Part shown: positions 1-10,198 of the stretch, piece after piece | Position numbering within the stretch: position 1 is the first letter of the stretch | How the letters are laid out: every line of letters starts with the position of its first letter | Source of the DNA: Selaginella moellendorffii | Taxonomy: Eukaryota; Streptophyta; Lycopodiopsida; Selaginellales; Selaginellaceae | Direction of reading: 5' to 3' | Assembly (NCBI RefSeq): GCF_000143415.4 | Contig: NW_003314279.1 | Coordinates: forward strand, 1,102,091 to 1,166,090 | DNA: 64,000 nucleotides | Made by a program: the position numbers and the translations under genes | Notes under the pieces: model-generated | Seen by the model: the letters and a program-made list of their open reading frames with translations, nothing else | Told to the model about the DNA's origin: nothing | The model's database searches: none

Positions 1-999
1 TTACAGAAATTATATGGTTTTAATTTAGAAAGTTTATACTTTAGTTTTTAGTGATGAACAAAATTGTGAAATCCCAACCACCTTGCTAATGAATGACATG
101 TGCAAATCATCCAATGGCTTTAATTTTAACAAATATATTTTATAAGAATGATTTTCATGTTGTTTTTTATCCATTTGCATTAGATTCTTAAATCCTAAAA
201 TATGTAAAATTGCATTATAGTTTCATCTAGCAAGTGCTCATACTTGCCCAAATCCTTCACCATCTACTTAACTTTTTTGAAACATTATTATAGACTAATT
301 TTTTTCTTAGTAATATGGTAGCTATGGTCACTCAATTTTTTGATCATATAAATATTCAATGAGTAGCTAGATATAGTTAGCCTTTGCTAAAATATGCATC
401 ATTGTAATTCAAAAACACTTGCAGAAGCTTATGTTACAAGTTATTTCCCTTTAGTGGTGCATAGAATCCTTTTCTTATGCATTTTCTTACCATTTGTATC
501 TTGTGTCACATGACACTCTAATGATATTTGAGTAAAAAACCACCACTTATTAAAGGGAGATTCCTCATCCAAAACACTTCCACACTTTTTGATTTGCATT
601 TAAGTTGAACAAAAGTTTGCTTTCTATCCAGTAAAATCCATATAATTTTTACTAAAAGTAAAAACTATACAATTTTTTACCTGATACAAGATTCTTCATC
701 ACTCTACAAGTCTTTATTGCATCCTGTGTGGCAAACTCTAGAAACTTTTCATGTTTGACCTTAAGTAGATCCTCACTAATATACCTAAGTGCCAACAGCA
801 CATAACAAATCATTTAGTTTTGACTTACATAGCTCTTTAAATCAAATATAAGTCATAGTCATTCTTGTGAATATAAAAAGGGAAGAAAACATCAATAGAA
901 GAAATAGTGGAAGAAAAACAAAGTAGAAACTTAATTGATAGTGGCATTCATGGTACATAATGCAACTCTTCTTACTTTTACTGCTAATCTTTATATAAT
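1..999. other. AT-rich intergenic DNA
   Basis: Strongly AT-rich stretch with stops in all frames and no recognisable coding, RNA or repeat signature. I see nothing supportable in it. Confidence 0.6.
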
Positions 1000-1310
1000 T
1001 AATATGGTCAACCTTATTTAATAAGATGCTCCCTAAGCATAATCACTGGGACTATGTCTAAACTCAAGACCCCTTGAGCATGGCCACTATAATATGTGTG
1101 TATGAAGCAAGGCATTTATGTCAGCTTTTATAAAAGACCCTTCTTGCCACAAAAATACAGTCACACATATTCTCTCTTGCCACGAAAATACACTCACATG
1201 TATTCTCTTATGTTCCTTTCATTCATAAGAGAAAAGAGAAAAAGTGGTGGATGTGATGGCCGAGCTCTTTTGGTATGTGTTGTACCCATATAGACTACCA
1301 GAAGAAGACT
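1000..1310 (+). repeat. Left copy of a diverged direct repeat flanking the LRR pseudogene
   Basis: This stretch and 3858-4045 share, in the same order and orientation, several blocks: one around TATGGTCA..CCTT..TTAATAA.ATGCTC, one around CCACAAAAATA, one around TTCCTTTC..T..TA.GAGAAAAG, and one around GATGGC.GAGCT ending at TAGACTAC. The left copy has extra sequence between the blocks. The element class is unknown; old LTRs or a duplicated non-autonomous element are possible. Confidence 0.55.
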
Positions 1311-1534
1311 TTTGATATGTTAGAAGTTTTAGTTGAATTTCAAGGAATTCTTACATCTAATGGGACATTTTCAGTCTTTAACCAGAGAAGATCTTTGATC
1401 CACGCTAGAAAAGACAACACATTGAATACTAGTGGGAGGATACTTTGAAAATGTGTTCATTTGCACCCCTGCATCACTATGATATATATATCAATATATA
1501 TCATTGCTCTGCAATCCTAGTTTTTAGGTAGTAA

Positions 1535-3838
1535 ATGGCTATAAAATTATTTCAATGTTTTCTACTATTGTTGAGCATTCTTTGCTGCACAAGAGCTTGG
1601 GAAGTAGAAGAGCTGAATGCACTTTTGGCTTTTAAAGAAAGTGTTACAAATCATAGCAGCAGCAGTGTATTTCTGCCAAACTGGAGTAAGAGTAACTCTC
1701 AAGAACTATGCTTCTTTTGGGCAGGAGTTTCCTCCAACAACAACACTGGTCATGTTCAAGAGCTCAATTTCTCTGGCTGGATGCTTAGGGGAAACTTTAA
1801 CTCCCTCTTCTTTGGGCTTACTCATCTCACTACCATCTACCTCTCTGCTAATGCTATTCAAGGAGAAATTCCTTAGTAAGTTACACAATTTGACATCTTT
1901 GAATCTCCAAAGCAACAATTTATCCAGCAACATTCCAATTGAAATGGGAAAGCTCTTGAAGCTTAAGTACATGAAACTAAGAGATAATTTTCTCAGTGGG
2001 AACATTAGAAAAGAGTTTGGATGCTTGAAAGACCTTCAAGTTCTCAGCCTCCCCAACAATTTCTTGACTGGCCCACTCCCAAAGGAGCTTGGTTCACTAG
2101 AACAATTGCAGCTTCTTGCCCTTGGCATGAATAATATCACTGGAGAAATTCCAACTGAGCTGGGAATGCTGAAAAGGCTCGAAATACTTGGCCTCGATTA
2201 CAACTCATTGAACAGTACTATACCCGAGTCTCTTGGCAACAGCTCATCACTGGTACAAATACATGTTGGTCAAAACCCCCTTCTTCATCCCAAAATACCA
2301 ACTTCTTTAGGCCAATTGAAGAACCTTGAATATTTCTCTATGTTTGATGTTACAAGCGTTAGTGGGCAAATACCTCCTGAGGTTGGCAACTGCACCAAAC
2401 TCCAATGGTTTGACATCAATGGAGACTTCTCCATAGAACAACATATAAATGGTCCAATTCCCTTGTCACTTCTTCAAATACCATCACTGACAACACTGGG
2501 ACTCTATCATCTCAATCTTACACACTTGCAATTGCCTAACGAATTGTGGAATATGAGTCAACTTCAATATCTTAGCATGGGTAACACTGGGTGTGAAGGG
2601 ACACTTTCTTCACAAATTGGTGACATGACTAATCTCACTTATTTGAATTTGGGGACAAACACTCATATCAAGGGAGTCATACCGGAGGAGATAGACAGAT
2701 GTGAGAGATTGATGCATCTTTCTCTCGATGGTAACATGTTAAGTGGCCACATCCCACATTCGCTGGGAAAACTACACTACTTGAAGTACCTTAAACTGGG
2801 AAGCAATGGATTGAGCGGAGAGATCCCTTCATCTCTAGTGCAACTCTCCAACCTTGAGGCTTTACAGTTGGAGAATAATATTTTTACTGGAAAGATGCCT
2901 TTGTCTCTAGGACAACTCAAAAGCTTACAACTTTTATATCTATTCAATAACAAATTCGTGGGAAGGATGAAGGGCCTCCAAAAACTGGATATTTCAGCTA
3001 AGTCCTTCGAGGGGGAAATGCTGGTTGAACTGGCAAATTTCACTTCTTTGCAGCTTCTCGAATTGTCAAAGAACAACTTGACGGGAGAAATTCCATGGGA
3101 GGCATTTGAAACGTTGTGCAAGCACAACTTTCAAACCCTTGGAATGGAAAGGAACAAGCTGGTTGGACATATTCCACGTGTACTGCTTGAGAACTGCACA
3201 AAGCTGGAGCGGGAATAACTTTCTCGAAGGCACCAGCATTGACGTGAATAAACTTCCATCATTGAAGATTCTCTCACTCGCAATTAATCATCTTGGAGGC
3301 AGATTTCCTTTGCTTCCCTCTGGCAACACTAGCTTGGAGTTGATTGATCTCAAGAGAAACAACTTCTCTGGTGAGCTTCCTACATCTCTTGCTAACCTCC
3401 ACTAGTTGTGAGTTTTAAGCATGGGAGGCAACCATTTTGAAGGAGTCCTGCCAGATTTCATTTGGAGCATGAAACAGTTGCAAGTGTTGGATGTTTCCGA
3501 CAAACACTTCCATGGAGAGCTTCCTGTCAATTCATTAAGCCATCTCGAGGGTTTCAAAGTCCCCACTGAGAATGATGGGGATGGGGATCGCCTTTACCAA
3601 GAGTTGTTCCTGCAAATCAAAGGACGAGAGGATATGGGCTATAAATATGTTTTGAGGACGACTACACTGCTGGACTTGTCATCCAACTCCTTCAGTTCAA
3701 CACATTCGTCAACTCGAGCTATATTGGGAATCCAAACTTGTGTGGAAGGCCACTGAGCAAAGCATGCTCAACAAAGAGTTGTCAATGCAGATCGCCAAGA
3801 GGCAAGATCTGGATGGTGGGACGAGTTAGCATTTGGAG
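1535..3838 (+). pseudogene. LRR receptor-like protein, frameshifted pseudogene
   Basis: The ATG at 1535 opens a good N-terminus: a hydrophobic signal peptide (residues 1-21) and an LRRNT-type cap (ELNALLAFKES). This frame stops at 1876. The repeats continue in another frame to 3218 (about 14-16 LRRs of the LxxLxLxxNxLxGxIP type), shift again near 3210, stop at 3405, and resume at 3421-3756. The last part holds the island typical of receptor-like proteins (YQELFLQIKGRE) followed by DLSSNSF. A C-terminal cap (GNPNLCGRP) is readable only after one more shift, at about 3728-3760. No kinase domain follows. At least three frame breaks make it a pseudogene of an LRR-RLP/RLK ectodomain. No introns are seen. 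It is bracketed by the direct repeat at 1000-1310 and 3858-4045. Confidence 0.85.
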
Positions 3839-3857
3839 TTAGCTTCTTTTTGCACGT

Positions 3858-4045
3858 AATTAGTATGGTCAGCCTTGCTTAATAACATGCTCACGATTGT
3901 GATGTAGGTGGTCTTGAACCACCGGGATTGAATGACCGCCACAAAAATAGTCTTTTCTCCTTTTCCTTTCGTTTGTAGGAGAAAAGCGATGGCTGAGCTA
4001 TTTGGTCTTTGCACCGTGTAGACTACGACAACGAGGAGGATGACT
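3858..4045 (+). repeat. Right copy of the direct repeat flanking the LRR pseudogene
   Basis: Matches the 1000-1310 copy block by block with moderate divergence. It starts about 20 bp after the readable end of the LRR pseudogene. Confidence 0.55.
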
Positions 4046-4154
4046 GGGAAGGTCAACCGTCACCTCCTTTCGAAGTACTTCTCATAAACTCTTCTAAACT
4101 CCTTTCTTCTTATATACTTTATATCTTGTGAAGTTCCATGGCTCCTTATGATCG

Positions 4155-5493
4155 ATGAACGCGGCCACCTATGTCCGGCTCATCAAATCTTACACCGTCT
4201 CTCGCGATCTCGTCGTCCACGCCCAGATCCTCCACTCCCATCTCGCCACCAACACCTTTCTTGCCAATCTCGTCGTTGAGATGTATGGCAACTGCGGGCG
4301 ATGCGCGAGCGGTTTTTCACTCCCTGCCCTCGCCCAATCTCTTGTCCTGGAATATCATCATCTCGGCGTGTGCCGCGAATGGGGATTTCTTCGAGGCCAT
4401 GCGCCTCTTCCACGCCACAGAGCTTGGCCACATAGGAGAAACAAGGTCTATTTTTGAGGATTTGCCACGGCGAGATCCAGTATCCTGGACTTACCTGCTT
4501 CAAGCATATGCCACACAGGGGCATCCACTGCTGGAAAAACTGACGCAAAAGTTATGTTGATCGTATGTCAAGATGCAAGCGAAAGAGGTTTTTGCCTAGA
4601 TGCGCGAGAGGGATGAGCGGCCTGGAACGCGATGACCGAGGCGGATCAGGCCAAGGAGCTCTTCGATCGGATGGACCACCGGTGCTGGAACTCCTGGGAC
4701 ACGCTGCTTCAGGGGTTTGTGGCCGATGGATCCGTGGAGCACGCCAAGGATCTGTACGATCGGATGTCCCAGGACGGGGTTCACCGTGGACGTTGATGAT
4801 TCAAGAATTTGCCCAAAGCTGGCATTTTGAGAATGCCAAGGACATTTTCACTCACATGGCACAGAGCGATGTGATTGTGTGGACTGTTTATCTGGCCGTG
4901 TTCTCGAAGGAGGGAATATTTTACTTTGCTACAGGAGTTTTCGAGAGAAAATTACAGGCAAATCTTGTCTCTTGGGCTGCAATCGTTGCAGCAAATGCCC
5001 AAAACGGGGATCTTGGACGCGCGAAAGAGCTGCTTGATTGCATGCCCGAAAGCACTGTCTTCTTCCTGCCCTCTTCGACTCAATGCAGGAAAGAGATACT
5101 CTTGGACCGCGCTCGCAACAGTTAATGCCCACGCGGGGCATCACGCCGCCGTCCAGCTGCTCTTCACATCGATGCTGCTCGACGGGATCAAGCCGGACGA
5201 GCTGACGTTCGTGTGCCTGCTCTCGTCGGTGGCCTACACGGGCATCCTGGACGAGGTCCGAGAGAGGTTCATGGCAATGGTGGCGGACAATTTCGTGGCA
5301 GCACTACTGCTGCCTCATCGCAGCGCTGGCGAGGGCGGGGAGGCTGGATGACACTCTTGTCAGCGTCAAGAAACGACACTGATTTGGTGCGTGGGCGTCA
5401 CGCAGCGCAGCATGTCATGAGGATCAAACCGCAAGACTCCGCATCGTACGTGCTGCTCTTCAACTTCTACACTCAGCAAGCTCTGAAAATGTA
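4155..5493 (+). pseudogene. PPR gene, degenerate copy
   Basis: The ATG at 4155 begins a typical PLS-class PPR N-terminus (YVRLIKSYTVSRDLVVHAQI, then MYGNCG). PPR motifs then appear in changing frames: the 4171-4560 frame (AVFHSLPSPNLLSWNIII), the 4565-5125 frame (AKELLDCMPES), and 5101-5340, which carries the motif usually seen near the E domain (KPDELTFVCLLSS) in another frame. The tail around 5400-5490 (RIKPQDSASYVLL) is E-motif-like. Several frameshifts and stops show it is not expressed as one protein. The architecture matches the intact PPR gene at 6185-7768, so the two are probably an old tandem duplicate pair. Confidence 0.85.
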
Positions 5494-5546
5494 GTAATGA
5501 AATAGACTAGCAAGCTCTGAAAATGGAAAGAGCGAAAACGATTTTA

Positions 5547-5618
5547 CGCCGTTGCCGGGGATCGAACCCGGGTCGTCCGCGTGACAGGCGGAAATACTCA
5601 CCACTATACTACAACGAC
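5547..5618 (-). tRNA. tRNA-Asp (GTC)
   Basis: Read on the minus strand this 72-nt gene folds as a complete cloverleaf. Acceptor 5' GTCGTTG pairs with CAACGGC, and the discriminator is G. The D arm contains TAGTATAGTGGTGAG, the anticodon stem is TCCGC/GCGGA around CTGTCAC (anticodon GTC), and the T loop is GGTTCGATCC. No intron is present, and CCA is not encoded. A run of four T lies 9 nt downstream on the minus strand (5535-5538), a plausible Pol III terminator. The sequence looks fully functional. Confidence 0.96.
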
Positions 5619-5788
5619 TTTTGCTTGTGTAATCTGGATTATCAGGGGTCAAACTAGTCGGAACAAACTGGAATGTTTATCTGATAACGTACGGCACTTT
5701 CATTGCAGTAAGACGCGTGTGTTTGTATCCGTCTCCTTCGCAATGAGTCTCTTGCTAGTGCGCTGCAATCTTTCATTTGGATCCATCG

Positions 5789-6118
5789 ATGTCTTTTGCA
5801 ATGAGTCCCTTGCTCGCGATCGCTCTGGGCGTCCCGGCACTCACAGCGCTCTTCTACCTATGCAATCGCCTCCACTTGGCTAGGAGCGCGAAACTGGACG
5901 AAGAAGCCAGGAGCATTCTAATGGCGCAGCCCCGTGAGCGCGCTCCATATCCATCTCCGCCAAGGCAAGCGCAGTTCTACCAAGAAGAATGGACTGACGA
6001 GGAAGACGATGATTTCGAGGGAGCTGGGCCACTACAAACCTGTATTCCATCCAGGATGTATGCGATCTCACCACAAGAACTTCAATGTCGGTGTGGATCT
6101 CTCGCAGGTAAGATCTAA
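5789..6118 (+). CDS. Possible small membrane protein or first exon, unknown
   Basis: The ATG at 5789 opens about 109 codons. The N-terminus has one strong hydrophobic segment (LLAIALGVPALTALFYLCN, about residues 8-27), followed by basic and then acidic stretches (EEWTDEEDDDFEG). A near-perfect splice donor, CAG|GTAAGA, lies at 6106/6107 just before the stop, so this may be a first exon with the rest of the gene lost or unrecognised. I do not recognise the family and see no clear partner exon before the PPR gene at 6185. Confidence 0.3.
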   Translation: MSFAMSPLLAIALGVPALTALFYLCNRLHLARSAKLDEEARSILMAQPRERAPYPSPPRQAQFYQEEWTDEEDDDFEGAGPLQTCIPSRMYAISPQELQCRCGSLAGKI

Positions 6119-6184
6119 TTAAGAACCATTCTAGTAGAGAATTAAGAGTTTTTTTTACCAAGTAGTAACCAAAAGAGGCAATGA

Positions 6185-7768
6185 ATGACGAGCAGGCAAT
6201 GGATGAGCCGGGACGAGCTTTTGCTTCGTTTGCAGTCGTGCAGGGACTTACGGGCAGCCGAGGCGCTCCACGCCCGCGCTCGATCGATCGCCCGCCATGA
6301 GGATATATTCCTTCTCAACCATGTCATCCAGATGTTTGGCAACTGCGGCGCTGCCTACCATGCACGGCTCGTCTTCGATGCCATCGAGCCCAAGGATTCC
6401 TTTTCCTGGGATTTCATGCTCATTGCCTACTCACGCAGCTCCCGGTTGCGAGAGGCTAAGGCCTTGTTCGATGCGATGCCCCGGTGGAATCTCGTCGCCT
6501 GGAACGTTATGCTGTGCCTGTATGCCCAGACTGGGCATTTGGAGGGCGCAAAGAACCTCTTTGATGGGATGCAAAGCTACGACCTTGTATCGTTAAATGC
6601 CTTGATTTCTGCTTACGCTATCAATGGCCACACTATAAAGGCTAAAGAGTTGTTTGATTCCATGCCTTTATGGGATATCATATCGTTTACAACCATGTTT
6701 ACAGCTTATGCCCAGAGCAGGCATCATGGAATCAGCGATATTTTGCTTGATTTCATGCCGGAGTGGGATATGGTGTCACTGACAACTGTGGTATCATCTA
6801 GCAATGTTAAGGATGCAGAGAGAGCATTCGATCAAATGCAACAGACGGATGTAGTCTCCTGGAACGCTCTTTTGACGGCATATGCCCAACATGGTTACCT
6901 TTCCCGATGTGAACGGACCTACTTACAAATGCCTGAACACGATACAGTATCACACAATGTTATGCTGGCAGTGTACACGTCTTTTAGATGCATTGAAGAT
7001 GCAAAATGCATCTTTGACGCTATTCCAGCGTTGAGCTTGGCATCTTGGAACACACTTCTTGCCGCATATGCCCAAAGTGGGTATCTGGATGATGCAGAAC
7101 GTTTGCTGGAAAACATGCCTGCTCCCGACTGCGTGTCGTGGACAGTAATGCTTTGTGGCTATACGCAGCACGGCCGCCTCCATGACGCGCTAATCCTCTT
7201 CCACGGAATGCCCGAGCGCGATCTCGTCTCTTGGAACGCAGTGTTGTGGGCAATCACGCAGCACGGGGATCTGGATGCTGCGAGAAAGTTCTTTGAGCAA
7301 TTTCCGACGACGAATCTCGTGTCATGGAGCACTCTCCTCACGGCATACGCACAGAGGGGGCGTTCCAAAGACGCGATTCAGCTGTTTGATGCGATGAAGC
7401 TGTGTGAGGAGCCGGACGAGGTGTGCTTCGTTTCGGCAATCTTGGCTTGTAGCCATGGTGGCAAGGTCCATGCCGGGAGGGCGTGGTTCGTGTCCATGGC
7501 CTTTGATTTCGAGCTTGAGGCTACCAAGCAGCACTACTGCTGCATGGTGGACTTGCTCGCCCGGGGTGGCTATTTGGACGACTCCAAGGAGCTCATCCAC
7601 GACATGCCTTTTGTTCCCGATTTCCTGGAGTGGACGTGCCTTCTCGGGGCCACCAGGAGCAGCCCTCGCAAAGAAAGCTTGAGAGAAATGCGAAGAGCGT
7701 TTGATCTGGAGCCGGAGAGTGCTGCATCGTATGTGCTGGTGGCAAACGCGTCCACTCCAATGAAGTGA
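6185..7768 (+). CDS. PLS-class pentatricopeptide repeat (PPR) protein
   Basis: Intact intronless ORF of 527 codons. It carries about 13-14 tandem PPR motifs, mostly of the short 31-residue S type with the signature AYAQ.G.L..A..LFD.MP..D.VSWN. It ends in an E-like region (PDEVCFVSAILACSHGGKV, then YCCMVDLLARGGYLDD, then PESAASYVLVANAS). No DYW deaminase domain follows, so it is of the E or truncated-E type. Proteins of this class bind organellar RNA in a sequence-specific way and help C-to-U editing or processing; any deaminase would have to come in trans. The target transcript cannot be predicted here. The N-terminus has no obvious long transit peptide. The start used is the first ATG of the frame. 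A degenerate relative lies just upstream (4155-5493). Confidence 0.93.
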   Translation: MTSRQWMSRDELLLRLQSCRDLRAAEALHARARSIARHEDIFLLNHVIQMFGNCGAAYHARLVFDAIEPKDSFSWDFMLIAYSRSSRLREAKALFDAMPRWNLVAWNVMLCLYAQTGHLEGAKNLFDGMQSYDLVSLNALISAYAINGHTIKAKELFDSMPLWDIISFTTMFTAYAQSRHHGISDILLDFMPEWDMVSLTTVVSSSNVKDAERAFDQMQQTDVVSWNALLTAYAQHGYLSRCERTYLQMPEHDTVSHNVMLAVYTSFRCIEDAKCIFDAIPALSLASWNTLLAAYAQSGYLDDAERLLENMPAPDCVSWTVMLCGYTQHGRLHDALILFHGMPERDLVSWNAVLWAITQHGDLDAARKFFEQFPTTNLVSWSTLLTAYAQRGRSKDAIQLFDAMKLCEEPDEVCFVSAILACSHGGKVHAGRAWFVSMAFDFELEATKQHYCCMVDLLARGGYLDDSKELIHDMPFVPDFLEWTCLLGATRSSPRKESLREMRRAFDLEPESAASYVLVANASTPMK

Positions 7769-8612
7769 ATTGTCACCAAATGATTTTGTTTCGCGATCAA
7801 CACCACTAGCATGCTATTCACCCCGGCTGCTTCATGAGAATGTTAACGCCCAGAGCGCAATGTTGCAACTCCTTGGGATCGGAGATGGAGTTTGGCCTTG
7901 AGCTTGAGCTCGCCATCTCAACACACACATATCTCTCTTTGTTCTCTATGACTACATCCTGCTGTCGATTCAAGCATTTACACAAAACAGGCATTTTTAA
8001 ATACCAGCACAATCTTACAGCCGTGTCTGCTGCATTCTTTTCCTTGCTTCCCGAATGTCAAGAAGGTCCACTTAAAACATGGTGGTGGAACTTTATAGAC
8101 ATTTTATATAAAACTGGCCCCCATATTTGCAGCAAATGAATGCCACACTTTGACTGTTTGCATAAGCGCACCAAATCTATATGAAACTCTAAGCCACTAA
8201 ATTGATCTTTGACTAAAGTGATAGAGACAACCTCCAGAAACAGCAAATGCCCAGGGAGGGTATCACATCCACAGTTGAAGCATCGATGGGTCAAGCCCAA
8301 CGAGCTCCAGTGGCATCGCTCTTTGAGAACGACTTTTAGTTCTTTCTTTTCAAAAGTAAATGCGCTTGAAAGAAGCGTTTAAGCGAGAGAGCTACAGCGT
8401 TTTCTTGACTTGGGCAAATTTCAAACAGGCGTTTCACAGCGATAAGCCCCGCGCTACGCTCCAAAGGCTCTTGGCGGATAAGAGACTTCCTTGCTTTGAT
8501 TAATATCCATCCTCTTAATTCTTTGGGCTGCCAATCTTCTTTCTTTTTCTCCTCTCGAGCTAAGCAGCAAGCAAAGCGAGCCATCAATCATCATCATCCA
8601 GAGGATAAATTA
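7769..8612. other. Intergenic spacer and probable 5' region of the first ATL gene
   Basis: No coding feature is supportable. The last ~100 bp is CT-rich leader-like sequence ahead of the ATG at 8613. Confidence 0.5.
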
Positions 8613-9029
8613 ATGGATGGTCGCAGCTCCGCTGCCCATCTTGCGACCAAAGGTCTGTGGCTCCTCGTCTTTGCGTGCTTCGTCTTCGCGGCCTCGGTGC
8701 TGGGCTGCCTGTGGCTCTGCTTCCGCCTCCTCGGGCAGCAAGAGATCGACGACGCAATCGCCGCGGAGGGCGACGCCGCCATCGCCGCCGCGCGCCGCAT
8801 CCGAATCCCCACGCTCAATTACTCCGCCCTCGAGATCAAGAGCCCGGCCACCGCCGCCGCCGCCGACTGCTGCCCCATCTGCCTCGCTCCCTTCCGCGAG
8901 GAGCTCGTCAAGAAAATGCCCGTGTGCTGCCACTACTTCCACCCGGGATGCATCGACTTGTGGCTGGATTCGCACACCTCGTGCCCAGTTTGCCGGGAAG
9001 AGCTTCGTCTCGCGTCTGCCGAGCCCTAA
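8613..9029 (+). CDS. ATL-type RING-H2 E3 ubiquitin ligase 1 (138 aa)
   Basis: Short single-exon protein with ATL architecture. The N-terminus is followed by one membrane span (about residues 15-40, LWLLVFACFVFAASVLG), a short linker and a C-terminal RING-H2 finger. Zinc ligands by position: C87, C90, C105, H107, H110, C113, C124, C127, giving the canonical spacing C-x2-C-x14-C-x-H-x2-H-x2-C-x10-C-x2-C. P88 follows the first cysteine and W117 is the tryptophan that contacts E2 enzymes. The GLD box usual between membrane and RING is weak (RIPTLNYSAL). Expected role: a membrane-anchored E3 that recruits an E2 and ubiquitinates partners. The ATG at 8613 is used because nothing upstream in frame starts with ATG. 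It is the first of five ATL genes on this strand. Confidence 0.92.
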   Translation: MDGRSSAAHLATKGLWLLVFACFVFAASVLGCLWLCFRLLGQQEIDDAIAAEGDAAIAAARRIRIPTLNYSALEIKSPATAAAADCCPICLAPFREELVKKMPVCCHYFHPGCIDLWLDSHTSCPVCREELRLASAEP

Positions 9030-9264
9030 AAACAGAGTGCCCGCTTCCCAAGAACCCTAAAAACAGGGGACTCTGTTTGGGTTGTGACAATGTCTACTGC
9101 CACTGACGTGCGGGAGATGAATGGGAACACGATCTCCTCCAGGCATTAAAAAATTGGTCCACAAGTTCGCTTGTTTCAAAGTCAAATCTGCAACTTGGCT
9201 GAGGGAAGAGGAGCGAATTCTTCCCTCCTCGCTGGATTGCTCCACTGGTGGCAAGCTGGGAGCC

Positions 9265-9783
9265 ATGGAATCAACGCAATCGGCACAGGATCCAGCGAAT
9301 GGCCATCACCATCGATCGCAGCACAGCACACGCGCCGCCCTCAATCAAATCGGCGCCAAGGGCGGCATCGCCATCGTCGTGGGATCGCTCTTCGCGGCGG
9401 TGGTGAGCATGTGTGTGGTGGCGTTCTGCGTGTGGATGTGGGGCAACAGGGGCGGCAGTGGATCGATCGACCAGGAGCAGCAGCAGCTGGGCGATCATCA
9501 TCAGCCGCGAGCAATCGCGTCGCAGGGGCTGAGCAGCAAGGCGATCGACAGGATCCCCAAGGTGAGCCTCGCGACGCTCTTCCAGATTCGCGGCTCCAGC
9601 GACGTGTGCTGCCCGGTGTGCTTGACCGAGTTCCAGGCGTCGGATCACAGCGACACCATCTGGCTCATCCCGGGCTGCAACCATTCCTTCCACTCGGAGT
9701 GCATCCAAAAGTGGCTCGCGGCCCACACGTCGTGCCCGGTGTGCCGGGTGACGATCAAAGACTCGTTCTCTCCCACAAGATGA
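9265..9783 (+). CDS. ATL-type RING-H2 E3 ubiquitin ligase 2 (172 aa)
   Basis: Single exon. A His/Ser-rich N-terminus is followed by a membrane span (about residues 34-60, ending CVWMWGN), a GLD-like box (QGLSSKAIDRIPKV, about 87-100) and a RING-H2 finger with ligands C116, C119, C138, H140, H143, C146, C157, C160. The gap between the second and third cysteines is 18 residues instead of the family's 14, a four-residue insertion in the first loop. P117 and W150 are kept. The ATG at 9265 sits in a good context (GCCATGG) next to the expected short ATL N-terminus. An in-frame ATG at 9121 would add 48 residues and cannot be excluded. It lies only 235 bp after ATL 1 in the same orientation. Confidence 0.92.
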   Translation: MESTQSAQDPANGHHHRSQHSTRAALNQIGAKGGIAIVVGSLFAAVVSMCVVAFCVWMWGNRGGSGSIDQEQQQLGDHHQPRAIASQGLSSKAIDRIPKVSLATLFQIRGSSDVCCPVCLTEFQASDHSDTIWLIPGCNHSFHSECIQKWLAAHTSCPVCRVTIKDSFSPTR

Positions 9784-9823
9784 AAGAAGATAAACCCTAA
9801 AGTTTGAACTTTTGAGAAAAGCC

Positions 9824-9885
9824 TGTGGCTGCTGGGATTCGAGCCCACGGCCACAACGTGGAATTCTAACCTAAACTGCAGCCAC
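9824..9885 (-). pseudogene. tRNA-His (GTG) pseudogene with a deletion
   Basis: On the minus strand this reads as a plant tRNA-His. The acceptor GTGGCTG pairs with the terminal CAGCCAC, the anticodon arm is CCACG-TTGTGGC-CGTGG, and the T-loop end is GCTCGAATCCCAGC. About 8 nt between the anticodon arm and the T loop (variable loop and 5' side of the T stem) are missing, and the D loop is shortened, so the cloverleaf cannot close. It lies in the 3' flank of ATL 2. Confidence 0.75.
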
Positions 9886-10012
9886 ATTAGTTACTGTGTA
9901 TGAGATTGGTATGATTTGAATGATAAAATTCTTGACTTAGCTTTACCACAGCACTTTCCTGAAAAAATGTAGGCATGTTCTAAGCTATTATTTGTATGAA
10001 AAACAGGAGAGG

Positions 10013-10198
10013 ATGTTTTGCATGGTTGATTTAGTAGCTATGTTCCTCCTCGAATCTCAATCTCCAGGCGCTTTGCCCTCTGTGGCCAGCCATCGCAATT
10101 TCAGGGTGGCGGTGATTGGGGTTCTATTGATCGCCATTCTGGTTGTGTGTATTGCCTTGGTATGGGCTTTGGTCCTATTGAGCTGCAAGAAGATGTAA
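10013..10198 (+). CDS. Possible 61-aa single-span membrane peptide or orphan first exon
   Basis: The ATG at 10013 opens a 61-codon ORF with a long hydrophobic segment near its end (VAVIGVLLIAILVVCIALVW). A perfect splice donor, AGAT|GTAAGT at 10194/10195, overlaps the stop. The hydrophobic segment and its place between ATL 2 and ATL 3 suggest the N-terminal remnant of another ATL gene, but no RING follows. Treat as tentative. Confidence 0.25.
   Translation: MFCMVDLVAMFLLESQSPGALPSVASHRNFRVAVIGVLLIAILVVCIALVWALVLLSCKKM

Noticed and set aside
4183-4548. Minus-strand protein rich in Arg/Gly
   Set aside because: Antisense shadow of the degenerate PPR gene.
7834-8139. 101-codon frame downstream of the PPR gene
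   Set aside because: No motif, AT/GC mix of spacer, no neighbour or homologous copy to support it.
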